Positions 15,853 to 24,620 of a stretch of 33,488 nucleotides of DNA are shown piece after piece. The DNA comes from Planctomycetaceae bacterium UBA2671 (GTDB taxonomy: Bacteria; Planctomycetota; Planctomycetia; Planctomycetales; Planctomycetaceae): contig DEML01000084.1 of NCBI GenBank assembly GCA_002359185.1, positions 60,336-93,823 on the forward strand, in the 5' to 3' direction. The translations under genes and the position numbers were made by a program. The notes below the pieces were generated by a model. The model saw nothing but the letters and a program-made list of their open reading frames with translations. It did not search any database and had not been told where the DNA came from. How positions within the stretch are numbered: the first letter of the stretch is position 1; the number at the start of each line of letters is the position of its first letter.

Positions 15853-17352
15853 TCAATCCTGTGTCGCCAACGCCATCACCGCCTGCTCGCTGAGTTGCTC
15901 TCTGGTCAACTCTCCCTTGATCTCTCCCTCGCGCATAACGAGGACGCGGTCGGAGATGCCGATGATTTCTTCCATTTCGCTGCTGGCGAATAAAATGGCG
16001 ACGCCGGCTTTGGCGAGTTGATCGATCAGATGATAGATTTCTTCTTTGGCGCCGATATCGATGCCGCGGGTTGGTTCGTCGAGCAGGAGGACTTTCGGCT
16101 TGAGAGCCAGCCACTTTGCCAGCACGACTTTCTGCTGATTGCCTCCCGAAAGTAAACCAACCAATTGTGTCGGCCCAGCCATACGGATGCCGAGAGATTT
16201 CTGGAATTCCTCGCAAACGTTGCGTTCATATGCAGCATCGACAAAGCAGCCTTGTTTGGCATGGGCAGACAGACTCGCCAGCGAAGCGTTTTCACGGATC
16301 GACATTTCGAGGATCAGTCCCTGCTGTTTACGATCTTCCGGCACGAGCGCCAGCCCGGCTGCGATTCCGCTACGAACATCCTGAAGAGGAATCAATTCTC
16401 CAGCGATTTCCAATGAGCCTGTCAGCGGTCGATCGACTCCGAAGACGGCTCTTAAAAATTCGCTGCGACCTGCTCCGACAAGTCCAGCCAGGCCGACAAT
16501 TTCTCCCTGGCGAACCGTCACCGTATTCCGATGAGCGGGCCAGGCGGTTGTGGAAAAGTCCTGCACCTTGAGCACGACATCTCCCGGCTGGTGTGAGGTT
16601 CGTTGATAGAATCGTGAAACATCCCGACCGACCATCCGGCTGACCATCGCATCGTGTGTGATTTCTGCTTTCTGCAATTCCCCTGCATTTTGACCATCCC
16701 GCAGAACAGTGACACGATCGGCGATTCGCTGGATTTCGGCCAGGCGATGAGAAATGTAGAGGATGCTGACACCCTGTTCGCGGAGTTGATCGATCACCTG
16801 CATCAGTGTCTCGGTTTCCCGCTGCGAAAGCGAGGAGGTCGGCTCATCCATGATGAGGACTTTGGCATTGATGGATAGAGCTTTGGCGATTTCAATCAAC
16901 TGCTGTTGACCGATGGCCAGATCTCTCACGAGTGTTCGCGGGGAAATCTCCAAGCCGACTTGAGAGAGAAAGTGTCGAGCTTCCCGTTCCATTTGAGAAC
17001 GTCGTATCCAGCCAAATGTATTCGGTTCTCTTCCGAGAAAGATATTGGCAGCCGCGTCGAGATTATCGGAGAGGTTCAACTCCTGATGAATCAACGCGAT
17101 CCCGACATCGAAGGCATCATCTACAGAGTGAAATTCGGTCTGAGTTCCCTCGATCAGTATTTGTCCGGCATCGGCTGTTTGAACGCCGGCCAGGATTTTC
17201 ATCAATGTACTTTTGCCAGCTCCATTCTCTCCAACGACAGCCAGCACTTCGCCGGGCGCGACATGCAGATCGACATCCTGCAAGGCGATCACACCGGGGA
17301 ACTGCTTGGTGATGCTGCGAACTTCGAGTCGTGGTGGAGTTGATGAATTCAT
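15853..17352 (-). CDS. Sugar ABC transporter ATP-binding protein, RbsA/MglA type
   Basis: Energy-coupling subunit of a ribose/galactose-type ABC importer, on the cytoplasmic face of the inner membrane. The 499-aa protein has two fused ATPase domains. Domain 1 has Walker A GENGAGKST (41-49), signature LAIGQQQ and Walker B VLIMDEPTSS. Domain 2 has a degenerate P-loop (GLVGAGRSE) and a canonical signature SGGNQQK (402-408) with VLLLDEPTRG, as is usual for the second half of RbsA proteins. The sugar-binding lipoprotein gene is 113 bases upstream on the same strand. A permease gene would be expected to follow, but the next sequence is a 41-bp repeat and unrelated plus-strand genes. Name and substrate cannot be given from sequence alone. 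Confidence 0.94.
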   Translation of the reverse strand: MNSSTPPRLEVRSITKQFPGVIALQDVDLHVAPGEVLAVVGENGAGKSTLMKILAGVQTADAGQILIEGTQTEFHSVDDAFDVGIALIHQELNLSDNLDAAANIFLGREPNTFGWIRRSQMEREARHFLSQVGLEISPRTLVRDLAIGQQQLIEIAKALSINAKVLIMDEPTSSLSQRETETLMQVIDQLREQGVSILYISHRLAEIQRIADRVTVLRDGQNAGELQKAEITHDAMVSRMVGRDVSRFYQRTSHQPGDVVLKVQDFSTTAWPAHRNTVTVRQGEIVGLAGLVGAGRSEFLRAVFGVDRPLTGSLEIAGELIPLQDVRSGIAAGLALVPEDRKQQGLILEMSIRENASLASLSAHAKQGCFVDAAYERNVCEEFQKSLGIRMAGPTQLVGLLSGGNQQKVVLAKWLALKPKVLLLDEPTRGIDIGAKEEIYHLIDQLAKAGVAILFASSEMEEIIGISDRVLVMREGEIKGELTREQLSEQAVMALATQD

Positions 17353-17381
17353 GATGATATTTGATGGCGAATGTCAAAAAT

Positions 17382-17414
17382 CTGGGGGGTTCGCTGCGCT
17401 TCGACCCAGCCACC
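17382..17414 (+). repeat. CTGGGGGGTTCGCTGCGC-type intergenic element
   Basis: GGGG/CCC-flanked GC-rich sequence between the ATPase and binding-protein genes, related in form to 2888-2917. A second palindrome-like segment (GCACGGCTGACACAGCTGTG) follows at 17432-17451. Both could form hairpins in the operon transcript and influence the ratio of binding protein to ATPase, which is inference. Confidence 0.45.
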
Positions 17415-17465
17415 TTTCGCAAGTCGAATTCGCACGGCTGACACAGCTGTGGCACGAAAGATTAA

Positions 17466-18569
17466 TTACTCAGTTAACTCTTTCAATCTCGCCCAGAAGG
17501 CTTCGACTTCGAATTCGTTTTCGGCTTCCGGATTCGGTGTCTTCTTAATGATTCGAGCAGGGAAGAGGATGGTCTCTTCTTCCTCAACGAGCACACCTTC
17601 GGTCGCCTTCATGAGTGTTTTTAGATCTTCGCCGCGTGCCAGTCCGGCGAGAATGCGGATGGAGTCGTAACCATACATGTATGGGTTTTGCACGACGGTG
17701 CCGAAGATTTCTCCATCGATAATCCCCTGCAGTGTGCCCCCTTCTTCATCAAAGCCGACGATTTTGATCTGGTCGAGTTTTCCAGCGTCTTTGACTGCTT
17801 GTAGACATAGAGGAGGGTTGTAGGCGAACAGGCCAACCATACAGGCGAGGTTGGGATGTTTGGAGATGGTATCGGAAGCATCGGCTTTGGCCTTGGCGAA
17901 ATCAGCTCCATCGGTGCGGGTATCGAGGATCGTATATTTATCGTTCTTGACGACTTCGCCCGGGTTATCGTAACGGCTCGAATCGGGCTCTCGTCCAAGG
18001 ACCGCATCGATCACTCCCTGACGTCGCAGGCGGGCATTGATCTGATCGAGATTGCCGACATACAGCATGATTTCGCCGCCGTCAGGAATGGCCTGCTTGA
18101 CGAGTTCTCCGCAGGCGAGCCCCGCATCGTAATTATCGATGCCAATGTAACAGAGGCGGTCGGTTTCGGGAGCATCGGAATCGTGCGTGATGAGATGCGT
18201 CTGCTCGGCTGCGTTGTTAAGCATGTCCATTTGACCTTCCTGGTCGATGACTGTAATGGCAATGCCATCAATGCCTCGAATCAGCAGGTCTTCCACGATT
18301 CGCTTCTGTTCGGCAGCGTAGTCGGTCGGCATGAAGATTTTGACATCCGCATTGAATTCTTTGCCGGCAGCCTCGGCTCCCTTTTCCGCCACTTCCCAGA
18401 AAGAGGCGACGACATTGGTGATGAAGGCCAGTGTGACTTTTTCATCCTTACCGACAGTATTTCCTCCACCAGAACTCTCTGGTTTGGTACAACTGGACAG
18501 CATCGCAAGCGTGAGAGCGATCACAGCAACATAAGGTCGAAAGTAAAATCGAGCGAATCGTGGAATCAT
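17466..18569 (-). CDS. Sugar ABC transporter substrate-binding lipoprotein (Peripla_BP_4 / RbsB-like)
   Basis: Captures a sugar outside the inner membrane for import by the RbsA-type ATPase downstream. The ATG at 18569 is preferred to the more upstream frame start because AAGGGA precedes it and it gives a lipoprotein signal (FYFRPYVAVIALTLAMLSSC, Cys27). The mature part has the two-lobe layout of type I periplasmic binding proteins: VTLAFITNVVASFWEVAEKG, a GIDGIAITVID hinge strand, THDSDAPETDRLCYIGIDNYDAG, and in the second lobe CMVGLFAYNPP and IKIVGFDEEGGTLQGI. Length 367 aa is normal. The upstream extension to 18656 is encoded by a hairpin repeat and should not be annotated. It is the middle gene of a minus-strand group with the LarA-like gene and the ATPase. 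Confidence 0.93.
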   Translation of the reverse strand: MIPRFARFYFRPYVAVIALTLAMLSSCTKPESSGGGNTVGKDEKVTLAFITNVVASFWEVAEKGAEAAGKEFNADVKIFMPTDYAAEQKRIVEDLLIRGIDGIAITVIDQEGQMDMLNNAAEQTHLITHDSDAPETDRLCYIGIDNYDAGLACGELVKQAIPDGGEIMLYVGNLDQINARLRRQGVIDAVLGREPDSSRYDNPGEVVKNDKYTILDTRTDGADFAKAKADASDTISKHPNLACMVGLFAYNPPLCLQAVKDAGKLDQIKIVGFDEEGGTLQGIIDGEIFGTVVQNPYMYGYDSIRILAGLARGEDLKTLMKATEGVLVEEEETILFPARIIKKTPNPEAENEFEVEAFWARLKELTE

Positions 18570-18597
18570 GTGTAGTCCCTTGAATGGGTCATTTGAT

Positions 18598-18677
18598 ACA
18601 AGTACGAAGGGCAAGCGAGTGTGTAATGATACTGACTGACTGTTTAACACACTCACTCGCTTGCGCTTCGTGCTTGT
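18598..18677 (+). repeat. ACAAGCACGAAGCGC hairpin repeat, copy C
   Basis: Arms 18598-18624 and 18647-18677 are nearly perfect inverted copies around a 22-base loop, matching 2935-3005 and 8438-8503. It sits between the LarA-like and binding-protein genes, in what would be their intercistronic region, so it could act on transcript stability or termination. Confidence 0.85.
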
Positions 18678-18762
18678 AAATCTGGAATGAACATCAGTTG
18701 TTATTGATGCAATGTACCAAATGCCCCTTCACATTTCCCGTCAAAGGCACGAAAAGTATTTG

Positions 18763-19965
18763 TCAGTCGGCCGAATCGACATAAGCAAATTGCCCGCCCT
18801 GGAGCAGAGCATAGGATTCGCCGCCCTGAAGAGCATTGCGGAGTTCTTCTTCATCGGCCAAGGGGATGCAGAACAGACTTTCGACGACATCCTGTTCGAG
18901 ATTACTAAGCAGATAGACCTTAAACCGATTCGCCAGACTTGCCAGCGCAGCCACGGCTCGTGCCTGGGGATAAGGGCTGCGGTTGAGAGCCCGCAGAACC
19001 TGACCTGCATCAGCAGAAGCTTCGAATTGTCGATGCAGATCTTCCGGAAATTTCTGCAGATCGGTCATGATAATGACGCGACCATCGTCAGTCGTCAGTT
19101 TTTCGGCGACACGACAGGCCCGGGCAGTCGCAGCCCAGACATCGACTTCATTGGCATGGGGAATCGAGACGATGACGGTTTCAGCCCGATTCGGAATGGT
19201 GGAACGCCACGCATCATTGAGCAGTGAAACCGATTTCTGATAGACGGAGTCGCAAGCCCCAGAAAGAACGTGTGAAAGTTCACCCGATCCCGAAGGAATC
19301 ACCTGCACACAGTATTGAAGTCCGAGCAGCCAACCGATTTCATCGATCACTTGCCGTACGCCGCGGGAATCTTCCGGAGAGAGTTCCTGATGACCTTTCC
19401 CAAGATACTTCGCCTTTTCATCCTCGGTCGCGAAAGCCGGGAAGACAGTGGAGTGCGTGCCTCGATATCCCCAGTGATCATCGAAACCGAATCGGCCAAT
19501 GGAGATGATGTAATCGGCTTCTCCAATTTCTTCGGGAAGATAAATTCGTTCGCCTTCAGCCGTAGACGCCAGATAAACCGAACGGCCTTCCATCACCTGC
19601 TCATGAGGCACAATCGCATAAGGCACCTTCGAGATTCCCGCTTGATTGTTTAATTCCATTTCTGCATTGAGCGAAATTCGTAATGAACTTGGTTCGACTC
19701 CCCGCTTCTCCAGTTGACTCCCAATGACACACACAATTTCCGGCCAGGCAGGCGTTTCCGGATCGACGACAATCGCGACACGATCACCAGGGACAACGGC
19801 TTCGTGAACTGGGGGATAGTCGATCGGGTCATTCAACGCAGCTTGAATTGCAGAGGTAATATCAGAATTGGTGGCAGGCCCCGTTTGAACCCAGCGGACG
19901 AGAGATTCGTTCAGTTCGAACGAAAATTTTCGATCGTTGCCATATGTGAATTGATAATGTGCCAA
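18763..19965 (-). CDS. LarA-like (DUF2088) nickel-dependent racemase family protein, divergent
   Basis: Member or distant relative of the lactate racemase LarA superfamily. The start is TTG at 19963-19965, well supported by AAGGA (19972-19976) six bases upstream. The N-terminal half has PPVHEAVVPGDRVAIVVDPET, the typical DUF2088 opening, and the central part has GFDDHWGYRGTHSTVFPAFA, aligned with the LarA glycine-rich GYSGGRKSI region. The canonical GTHRP histidine is not present (LRISLNAEMELN stands there) and the Lys that carries the nickel-pincer cofactor in LarA is not at the expected position, so a different reaction or cofactor use is likely. At 400 aa it is slightly shorter than LarA (about 425). 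It precedes the sugar-binding protein and RbsA-like genes on the same strand, suggesting a sugar-acid or hydroxy-acid substrate for that transporter. Confidence 0.72.
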   Translation of the reverse strand: MAHYQFTYGNDRKFSFELNESLVRWVQTGPATNSDITSAIQAALNDPIDYPPVHEAVVPGDRVAIVVDPETPAWPEIVCVIGSQLEKRGVEPSSLRISLNAEMELNNQAGISKVPYAIVPHEQVMEGRSVYLASTAEGERIYLPEEIGEADYIISIGRFGFDDHWGYRGTHSTVFPAFATEDEKAKYLGKGHQELSPEDSRGVRQVIDEIGWLLGLQYCVQVIPSGSGELSHVLSGACDSVYQKSVSLLNDAWRSTIPNRAETVIVSIPHANEVDVWAATARACRVAEKLTTDDGRVIIMTDLQKFPEDLHRQFEASADAGQVLRALNRSPYPQARAVAALASLANRFKVYLLSNLEQDVVESLFCIPLADEEELRNALQGGESYALLQGGQFAYVDSAD

Positions 19966-20069
19966 AATTTTTCCTTGAGAGGTTTGTCATATTGAGAGAA
20001 TGTATTGATCTGTGCAGGTCATTCATTGCCTGATGTGTATTACATTCTTGAATTGAATTATTCAAATGT

Positions 20070-20096
20070 GGGTGGCGGGGGCGCTCTCGAAGAGAA
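20070..20096 (-). repeat. 27-bp dispersed repeat, copy 2 (inverted partner at 1-27)
   Basis: GGGTGGCGGGGGCGC at its left end; the 27 bases are an exact reverse complement of 1-27. Here the context is complete: GGGGGC (about 20077-20082) can pair with GCCCCC just after 20096 to enclose the repeat in a hairpin. Confidence 0.85.
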
Positions 20097-20179
20097 GCCC
20101 CCCCAATTATAGAACTTCCGGGAACTTCCGCTAACGCCACCCATTGTCCAAAACATAAGTCGTTTATTTATTGTAAAAA

Positions 20180-20202
20180 GACAGGCTGGAAGCCTGTCCT
20201 AC
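20180..20202 (+). repeat. GACAGGCT hairpin repeat
   Basis: GACAGGCT (20180-20187) and AGCCTGTC (20191-20198) pair perfectly around GGA, followed by CTAC. This is a short palindrome of the same style as the TAGGTCAGGC and AGTAGGGCAGG elements at 31170 and 32836. Confidence 0.55.
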
Positions 20203-20388
20203 CTGATGCTTTCTTGAGTTCAGTAAGTTTTTGCAGGTCGATGCTCTGTGGAATCGCAATTATAATCGATTTTTGCGACACTGCACGTAATGCAATTCGC
20301 AGGAAGCCGCTTATTCAATTGGGCGGCGTTATCGACCAGTCTTTAACGATCGCATTGGCAGCGCTCTGAGTCAGAGCCATTTTCTAGC

Positions 20389-20991
20389 ATGCATGATGAA
20401 AACGACAATCTGATGATTCGTATTCAGACCGGAGACAATTTGGCTTTCGACGAACTGGTTGCGCTGCATCAACGACCGCTCATCGGCTATTTTGTGCGAA
20501 ATACACGCGACTGGCAACTGGCTGAAGATTTGTCTCAGGAAACCTTGCTGCGGGTTTACAATCAAGCCTGGGATTATTTGCCGGTCGGACGCTTCAAGCC
20601 CTGGATGTACCGGGTCGCTCGAAATCTGCTGATCGACAATGTTCGCAAGCGTTCTCACGATGCACTGATTCGAGCCTACCAAACCCGGAACGAAGAAAAC
20701 GATACGGGGCTCTCACGCATCGCGGGTGAGTTTGCCACTCCTGAAGAAAAGTTGAACGATCAGGAGTTTTGCGAAATTGTCGATCAGATGCTCGAAGAAA
20801 TTCCTGAAGAACAGCGACAGACATTTGTGCTGCATCATTATGTAGGACTCAATCTCGCGGAAGTCGCAGAGATTATGGACGCCAACGCGGCTACCACCAA
20901 AAGTCGATTACGTCTCGCCCGCGAAAAACTGCAGGATAAACTCCGCCCGCTCGGTATCAAATCGGCCACCGATACCTCTGCTGTGGGTTAA
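20389..20991 (+). CDS. ECF-type RNA polymerase sigma-70 factor
   Basis: Directs RNA polymerase to an alternative promoter set. The 200-aa protein has a region 2 (AEDLSQETLLRVYNQAWDY and FKPWMYRVARNLLIDNVRKRS, about residues 45-85) and a region 4 helix-turn-helix (IPEEQRQTFVLHHYVGLNLAEVAEIMDANAATTKSRLRLAREKL, about 140-185, given in parts). No region 1.1 or 3 is present, so ECF class. No anti-sigma gene is recognisable beside it; the next gene downstream encodes a zinc-ribbon membrane protein after a 250-bp gap. The ATG has no clear ribosome binding site, and its upstream region has no visible motif. Confidence 0.93.
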   Translation: MHDENDNLMIRIQTGDNLAFDELVALHQRPLIGYFVRNTRDWQLAEDLSQETLLRVYNQAWDYLPVGRFKPWMYRVARNLLIDNVRKRSHDALIRAYQTRNEENDTGLSRIAGEFATPEEKLNDQEFCEIVDQMLEEIPEEQRQTFVLHHYVGLNLAEVAEIMDANAATTKSRLRLAREKLQDKLRPLGIKSATDTSAVG

Positions 20992-21244
20992 TCGCATCGG
21001 GAGTTATATTTTCTTTTCATGAACGCAATTCCAGCAGCTATTCCGTGAAAAATGCATGAGAAACATCTGCAAATGCTGGACGCTTTTTATGATCTGCTGC
21101 TATGCTTGGGAATCATATTGATAGATTCTGATATTATCGGGCACACTATTTTCTTCTGTCAGATCGCATCGATATGAATGTCAATTCTCATTGACGCGGG
21201 CTGATTTATCAATCCATCAGATCATGTCTCATAAGGCAGCGTTC

Positions 21245-22141
21245 ATGTCGTTCAAAGCTATTTGTCCCGATTGTGGTGCCTCTTATTCGATGTCGGATCG
21301 ATCGAAAGAAGGCAAAAAGCTGAAGTGCAAAAAGTGCGGCGGGAAATTCGTCGCGGAGTTGGAAGAGTCTTCCAGCAGTAAGTCCAGCAAGAGCCGCAGT
21401 AAGCCGGAGAAACTCAAAGCTCCTCCGCCGAAAGTCCGCGGTAAAGATGCCATTCGTAATGAACCCAAGCCTGGAGAACTGGAAGAAGTGGCTGCGGGCG
21501 GCACTTCCAAACCGGTTATGTTTGGTGCGATTTTTCTCTTCATCGCATTCTGGGGTGGTGTGATATTTGCGGTGTCGCAAATGGAATTCAAACCGTCTGG
21601 TCCAACGGAAGTTCAGCAGGTACAGCTTCCGATGACACAGGGGAAATCGGCACAGGGAAATATTGGAGTTGAATATCCAACTGAATGGAAATTCGAAACA
21701 GATGGCGGACAAGGTGGTGTTGCTGAGTGGATTCGCATTACCGGCGACGATATTTCGGTTTCGATTCGAACCAACCTGAAAGCCTCGGCTATGGGCGATA
21801 TCGCTTCTGCGGGAGGCACGATTCAGGATGAAGAAGTTCCCGAAGAACTCGAACCGATTGCAGCCGTCCACGATTTTCTACAATCGGACATGCAGAGCAT
21901 CATGGAACCTTACGAGGAGGAAGCTCCCGAAAAAATCGAAACCAAAGCAGGCAATTCCCGCATCTCCAAATTCCAGGGAGACCGGGGATTTGTCAACGGC
22001 GGCATGGCCTATGGCTATCGAGCGACCCTTCCGAGTGGCAACGACAAACTGAAAGTTGTCTGCACGTGTGAATCTGAAAAGGATCTGGAGAAGTATGATA
22101 GTCTGTTACGAAAAATGATTTTGAGTATTGGGCGCCCGTAA
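21245..22141 (+). CDS. MJ0042-type zinc-ribbon, single-pass membrane protein
   Basis: Function unknown. The ATG at 21245 is preferred to the earlier frame start because AAGG lies about nine bases before it and the protein then opens directly with the zinc ribbon. Cys7, Cys10, Cys28 and Cys31 (CPDC ... CKKC) form an MJ0042-type ribbon, facing the cytoplasm. A Ser/Lys/Pro-rich linker of about 50 residues follows, then one hydrophobic segment (about 91-111, VMFGAIFLFIAFWGGVIFAV), and a 185-residue exported domain with no recognised fold. This domain architecture is frequent in planctomycetes. It is 253 bases after the ECF sigma gene in the same orientation, but co-transcription is unproven. Confidence 0.75.
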   Translation: MSFKAICPDCGASYSMSDRSKEGKKLKCKKCGGKFVAELEESSSSKSSKSRSKPEKLKAPPPKVRGKDAIRNEPKPGELEEVAAGGTSKPVMFGAIFLFIAFWGGVIFAVSQMEFKPSGPTEVQQVQLPMTQGKSAQGNIGVEYPTEWKFETDGGQGGVAEWIRITGDDISVSIRTNLKASAMGDIASAGGTIQDEEVPEELEPIAAVHDFLQSDMQSIMEPYEEEAPEKIETKAGNSRISKFQGDRGFVNGGMAYGYRATLPSGNDKLKVVCTCESEKDLEKYDSLLRKMILSIGRP

Positions 22142-22164
22142 TTGGCCGTAGTTGGTTTAAAATA

Positions 22165-22193
22165 TCTGTGTCCATCCGTGTAAATCCGTGGTT
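22165..22193 (+). repeat. TCTGTGTCCATCCGTG-type short repeat
   Basis: The sequence TGTCCATCCGTG followed by TAAATCCGTGGTT has two near-identical CATCCGTG-like units and matches the form of a widespread interspersed element in environmental bacteria. It occupies the gap between converging genes. Only one copy is visible in the window. Confidence 0.4.
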
Positions 22194-22226
22194 AAAAAAG
22201 TTTTTTCAATAGAACGATTCCAGAAT

Positions 22227-24620
22227 TTATCGCTCTGGCCAGTTCAGATGCTTGTGCAGAAATTCAAACGTCCCCTTGCCGTTAATCTTGTGCGGGCCGA
22301 CGAACCATTCGATTTCGCAGCGGTCGCCGATGCCGAGTTTAGCTTGATAGAGGTGGCGGACTTTTGCGAATTCGTAGCCAACCCATTCATCGGCTGCGAC
22401 GCCATCGAAATGGCCTCGTTCGACCATAAACGGACGGGGGGCGATCAGGGTCGCCATCTCGGCATAGTTGAAAGTGCTGCCCAGGTCAAACTCGAAAATT
22501 TCATACTCGCCTGTCCAGACATAACTTTCTTTGTGACGTGTCGACGCATTTTTCAGCACCCATTCGTTGAAGTCAGCCGAGCAGATTGACAGGCAGTAAC
22601 GGTCGACCAGAGCCGGGATTCGCATCGCACTTTTTCCGCCGTAGGAGAGGCCGTAAAAACCGATCCGTTTTCCATCGACGAAGGGTAACGAGGCCAGCCA
22701 TTCGGTGATCGCTTCATGTTGCGGCACGATGACAGAAAACAATGTCTTTCCCAGCGGATTGGCTTTGCGTTGCAAGGTGCGAAAACGATCTTTGAAAATG
22801 TAGGGGTTCTGGGGAGCAAACACGACAAAACCCTGATCGGCCAATTCAGCCGCATAATTGGCATAGGCTCGATGATTCTCCAGAAACGTATCGGTCGGAC
22901 GCCCTTCCAGACCGTGCTGACAAACGACGACGGGGCGCTTTTCGTAATCTTTCAAGTCTTTCGGAACGAGTAAGACGCCGTACGCGAATACATCGGGAAA
23001 GACATCGAGGACGACTTCGTAACCAGTCCACAATTCTGAACCATAAGTTAAACGTGTGCGAGGATTGAGCGGTAAGCGTTCGTCATTAAATTCACCGATG
23101 ACATCTTCATAAAAAATCCTACGATATCCATCGACATTCTTTTGAAATTCTCTTAAAGAAGTGGTGTCCAGTTGCTTCATGTATTCCTGTCGCACGAAAG
23201 GGCTTTCTCTCAACAGGAGTTGATTGTGTCGGTCGAGTTCTTCAACTTGCTGTTGCTGACGAACGTTGGTGTCAGGGAGAACGCGAATCGCCTTCGGTGA
23301 TTCACCATTTGGTATAGTTGGTGATTCGGGAGGCAGCAAAGTCTCAGTGTTTGATTTTCCTCCATTGCGTTTCCAATACGTATCTTCTAATTGGTTTAAG
23401 AATTCGGCAAGTACATCATCTCTGGCAAGCGAGTTGTCACCCGGGATAAGAGAGAAATGATGAAGACATTCCTGGTTGTCTCCCGGAAAAAATTTCATGG
23501 AACTGTATATGTCAGAAATTTCCTGATCGATTTCTTCTCTTTGATAAGGGACAATCGAACCTGGAGCCCCTCCTCCTTCACCGGATAACTGGATGTCTGG
23601 TGGTGTTGAATCATTGACTATTAAATGTCGTGGAATAACCATGGTCGCCACATCTGTAGCGCCAAATCCTTTGAGGAAACCAAAGATATTTCGATCAACA
23701 GGTTCAGACCACATCTGTTCGCGGGGGCCGAAAAACCCCGAGACAACTGTTGAATCGATGCGTGTATCCAATGCCCCGGCAAATAATGCGAGCATACCTC
23801 CTTCGCCGTAGCCGATGACACCGGTCTTCAAATCGAGTTGATGCTCTTTGCTGACCGCTTCAAAGTAATCAACTCCCGCCAGAATCTTCTGCAGTTCATA
23901 GCCGATGATGTGGCGGCCGAGTTCATAAGCCGAACGATAAATAAATTCTCGATTCGTCATTACTGCTCGACCATTGCGAGCCTTGAGTTCCCGGTTGATC
24001 AACACGGGTACGAGAACATTACAGCCAGCCTCGGCAAGTCGGCGAGCATACTGCGAATCTCGATCAATCCCTTCGGCGAGCCCGGCCAACTGTTCTGGAG
24101 TCTGGTCGGCATCGGGAATCGCGATGACATTGGCAATCGGTCGAGTTTCAGGAACCAGCAATAAACCGGCAGCAGTCACCGAAACCGTTGATTTCCGATT
24201 CGGATCGGGATCAGCAAGCACCGGCCAGGTCACGGCATGAATTGTATAGCCTTCACCGGTTGCAATTTTATTCGATCGCTCAAAATTATCCTTCCATTCG
24301 GAAGCTGTCAGTTGAATCCGTTCATCGCGTATGCCGAGTATTTTTTCTAATTGATCACGATTTTGTTGAAGGGATTCATTGTAGGCTTCGACAGAATTCG
24401 TGTCATGTAACCAATACACACTTCTTTCCAGTATCGAGTCCTCTGTCTTACGAAGCAGAAACCGATCAATCCCATCAATCATCCGCGAAGCCAGATCCCC
24501 CTCCCATTCGAGAGGTTTTCCCGTCCAGGATTTCTCATTAGCCAGGCTGAGATTTGCAATCAATGAGCAATGCAAAGCGAATAAGATGAGACTTCGCATC
24601 AAAACGGCAACTCGGTTCAT
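22227..24620 (-). CDS. Large secreted protein with duplicated alpha/beta-hydrolase domain
   Basis: Probable secreted esterase or deacylase of about 797 aa. The ATG at 24620 is chosen over TTG at 24656 because it gives a signal peptide (MRSLILFALHCSLIANLSLA, beginning at the ATG at 24599 or at 24620). Two homologous-looking hydrolase halves follow. In the first the nucleophile elbow is GYGEGG at about 270-275, Glu in place of Ser. In the second it is GLSYGG, with Ser at about 659, followed by an Asp-rich segment (HFDGVAADEW) and His in GPHKING, giving a complete triad. The C-terminal domain also has VCQHGLEGRPTD, an oxyanion-hole-type segment. The link to acetylxylan esterase or dienelactone-hydrolase-like enzymes is by motif. 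It is a stand-alone minus-strand gene. Confidence 0.8.
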   Translation of the reverse strand: MNRVAVLMRSLILFALHCSLIANLSLANEKSWTGKPLEWEGDLASRMIDGIDRFLLRKTEDSILERSVYWLHDTNSVEAYNESLQQNRDQLEKILGIRDERIQLTASEWKDNFERSNKIATGEGYTIHAVTWPVLADPDPNRKSTVSVTAAGLLLVPETRPIANVIAIPDADQTPEQLAGLAEGIDRDSQYARRLAEAGCNVLVPVLINRELKARNGRAVMTNREFIYRSAYELGRHIIGYELQKILAGVDYFEAVSKEHQLDLKTGVIGYGEGGMLALFAGALDTRIDSTVVSGFFGPREQMWSEPVDRNIFGFLKGFGATDVATMVIPRHLIVNDSTPPDIQLSGEGGGAPGSIVPYQREEIDQEISDIYSSMKFFPGDNQECLHHFSLIPGDNSLARDDVLAEFLNQLEDTYWKRNGGKSNTETLLPPESPTIPNGESPKAIRVLPDTNVRQQQQVEELDRHNQLLLRESPFVRQEYMKQLDTTSLREFQKNVDGYRRIFYEDVIGEFNDERLPLNPRTRLTYGSELWTGYEVVLDVFPDVFAYGVLLVPKDLKDYEKRPVVVCQHGLEGRPTDTFLENHRAYANYAAELADQGFVVFAPQNPYIFKDRFRTLQRKANPLGKTLFSVIVPQHEAITEWLASLPFVDGKRIGFYGLSYGGKSAMRIPALVDRYCLSICSADFNEWVLKNASTRHKESYVWTGEYEIFEFDLGSTFNYAEMATLIAPRPFMVERGHFDGVAADEWVGYEFAKVRHLYQAKLGIGDRCEIEWFVGPHKINGKGTFEFLHKHLNWPER

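Larger units (their letters stand above)
19966..20388. other. Divergent intergenic region with two repeats
   Basis: The gap between the minus-strand LarA-like gene and the plus-strand sigma factor gene. It must hold both promoters, but no -10/-35 pair stands out. It contains the second copy of the 27-bp repeat (20070-20096) and a GACAGGCT/AGCCTGTC hairpin (20180-20198). From 20203 to 20388 I see no repeat or RNA motif. Confidence 0.6.

Noticed and set aside
18570..18656. N-terminal extension of the sugar-binding protein
   Set aside because: It runs back into hairpin copy C, while the ATG at 18569 has a ribosome site and a lipoprotein signal.
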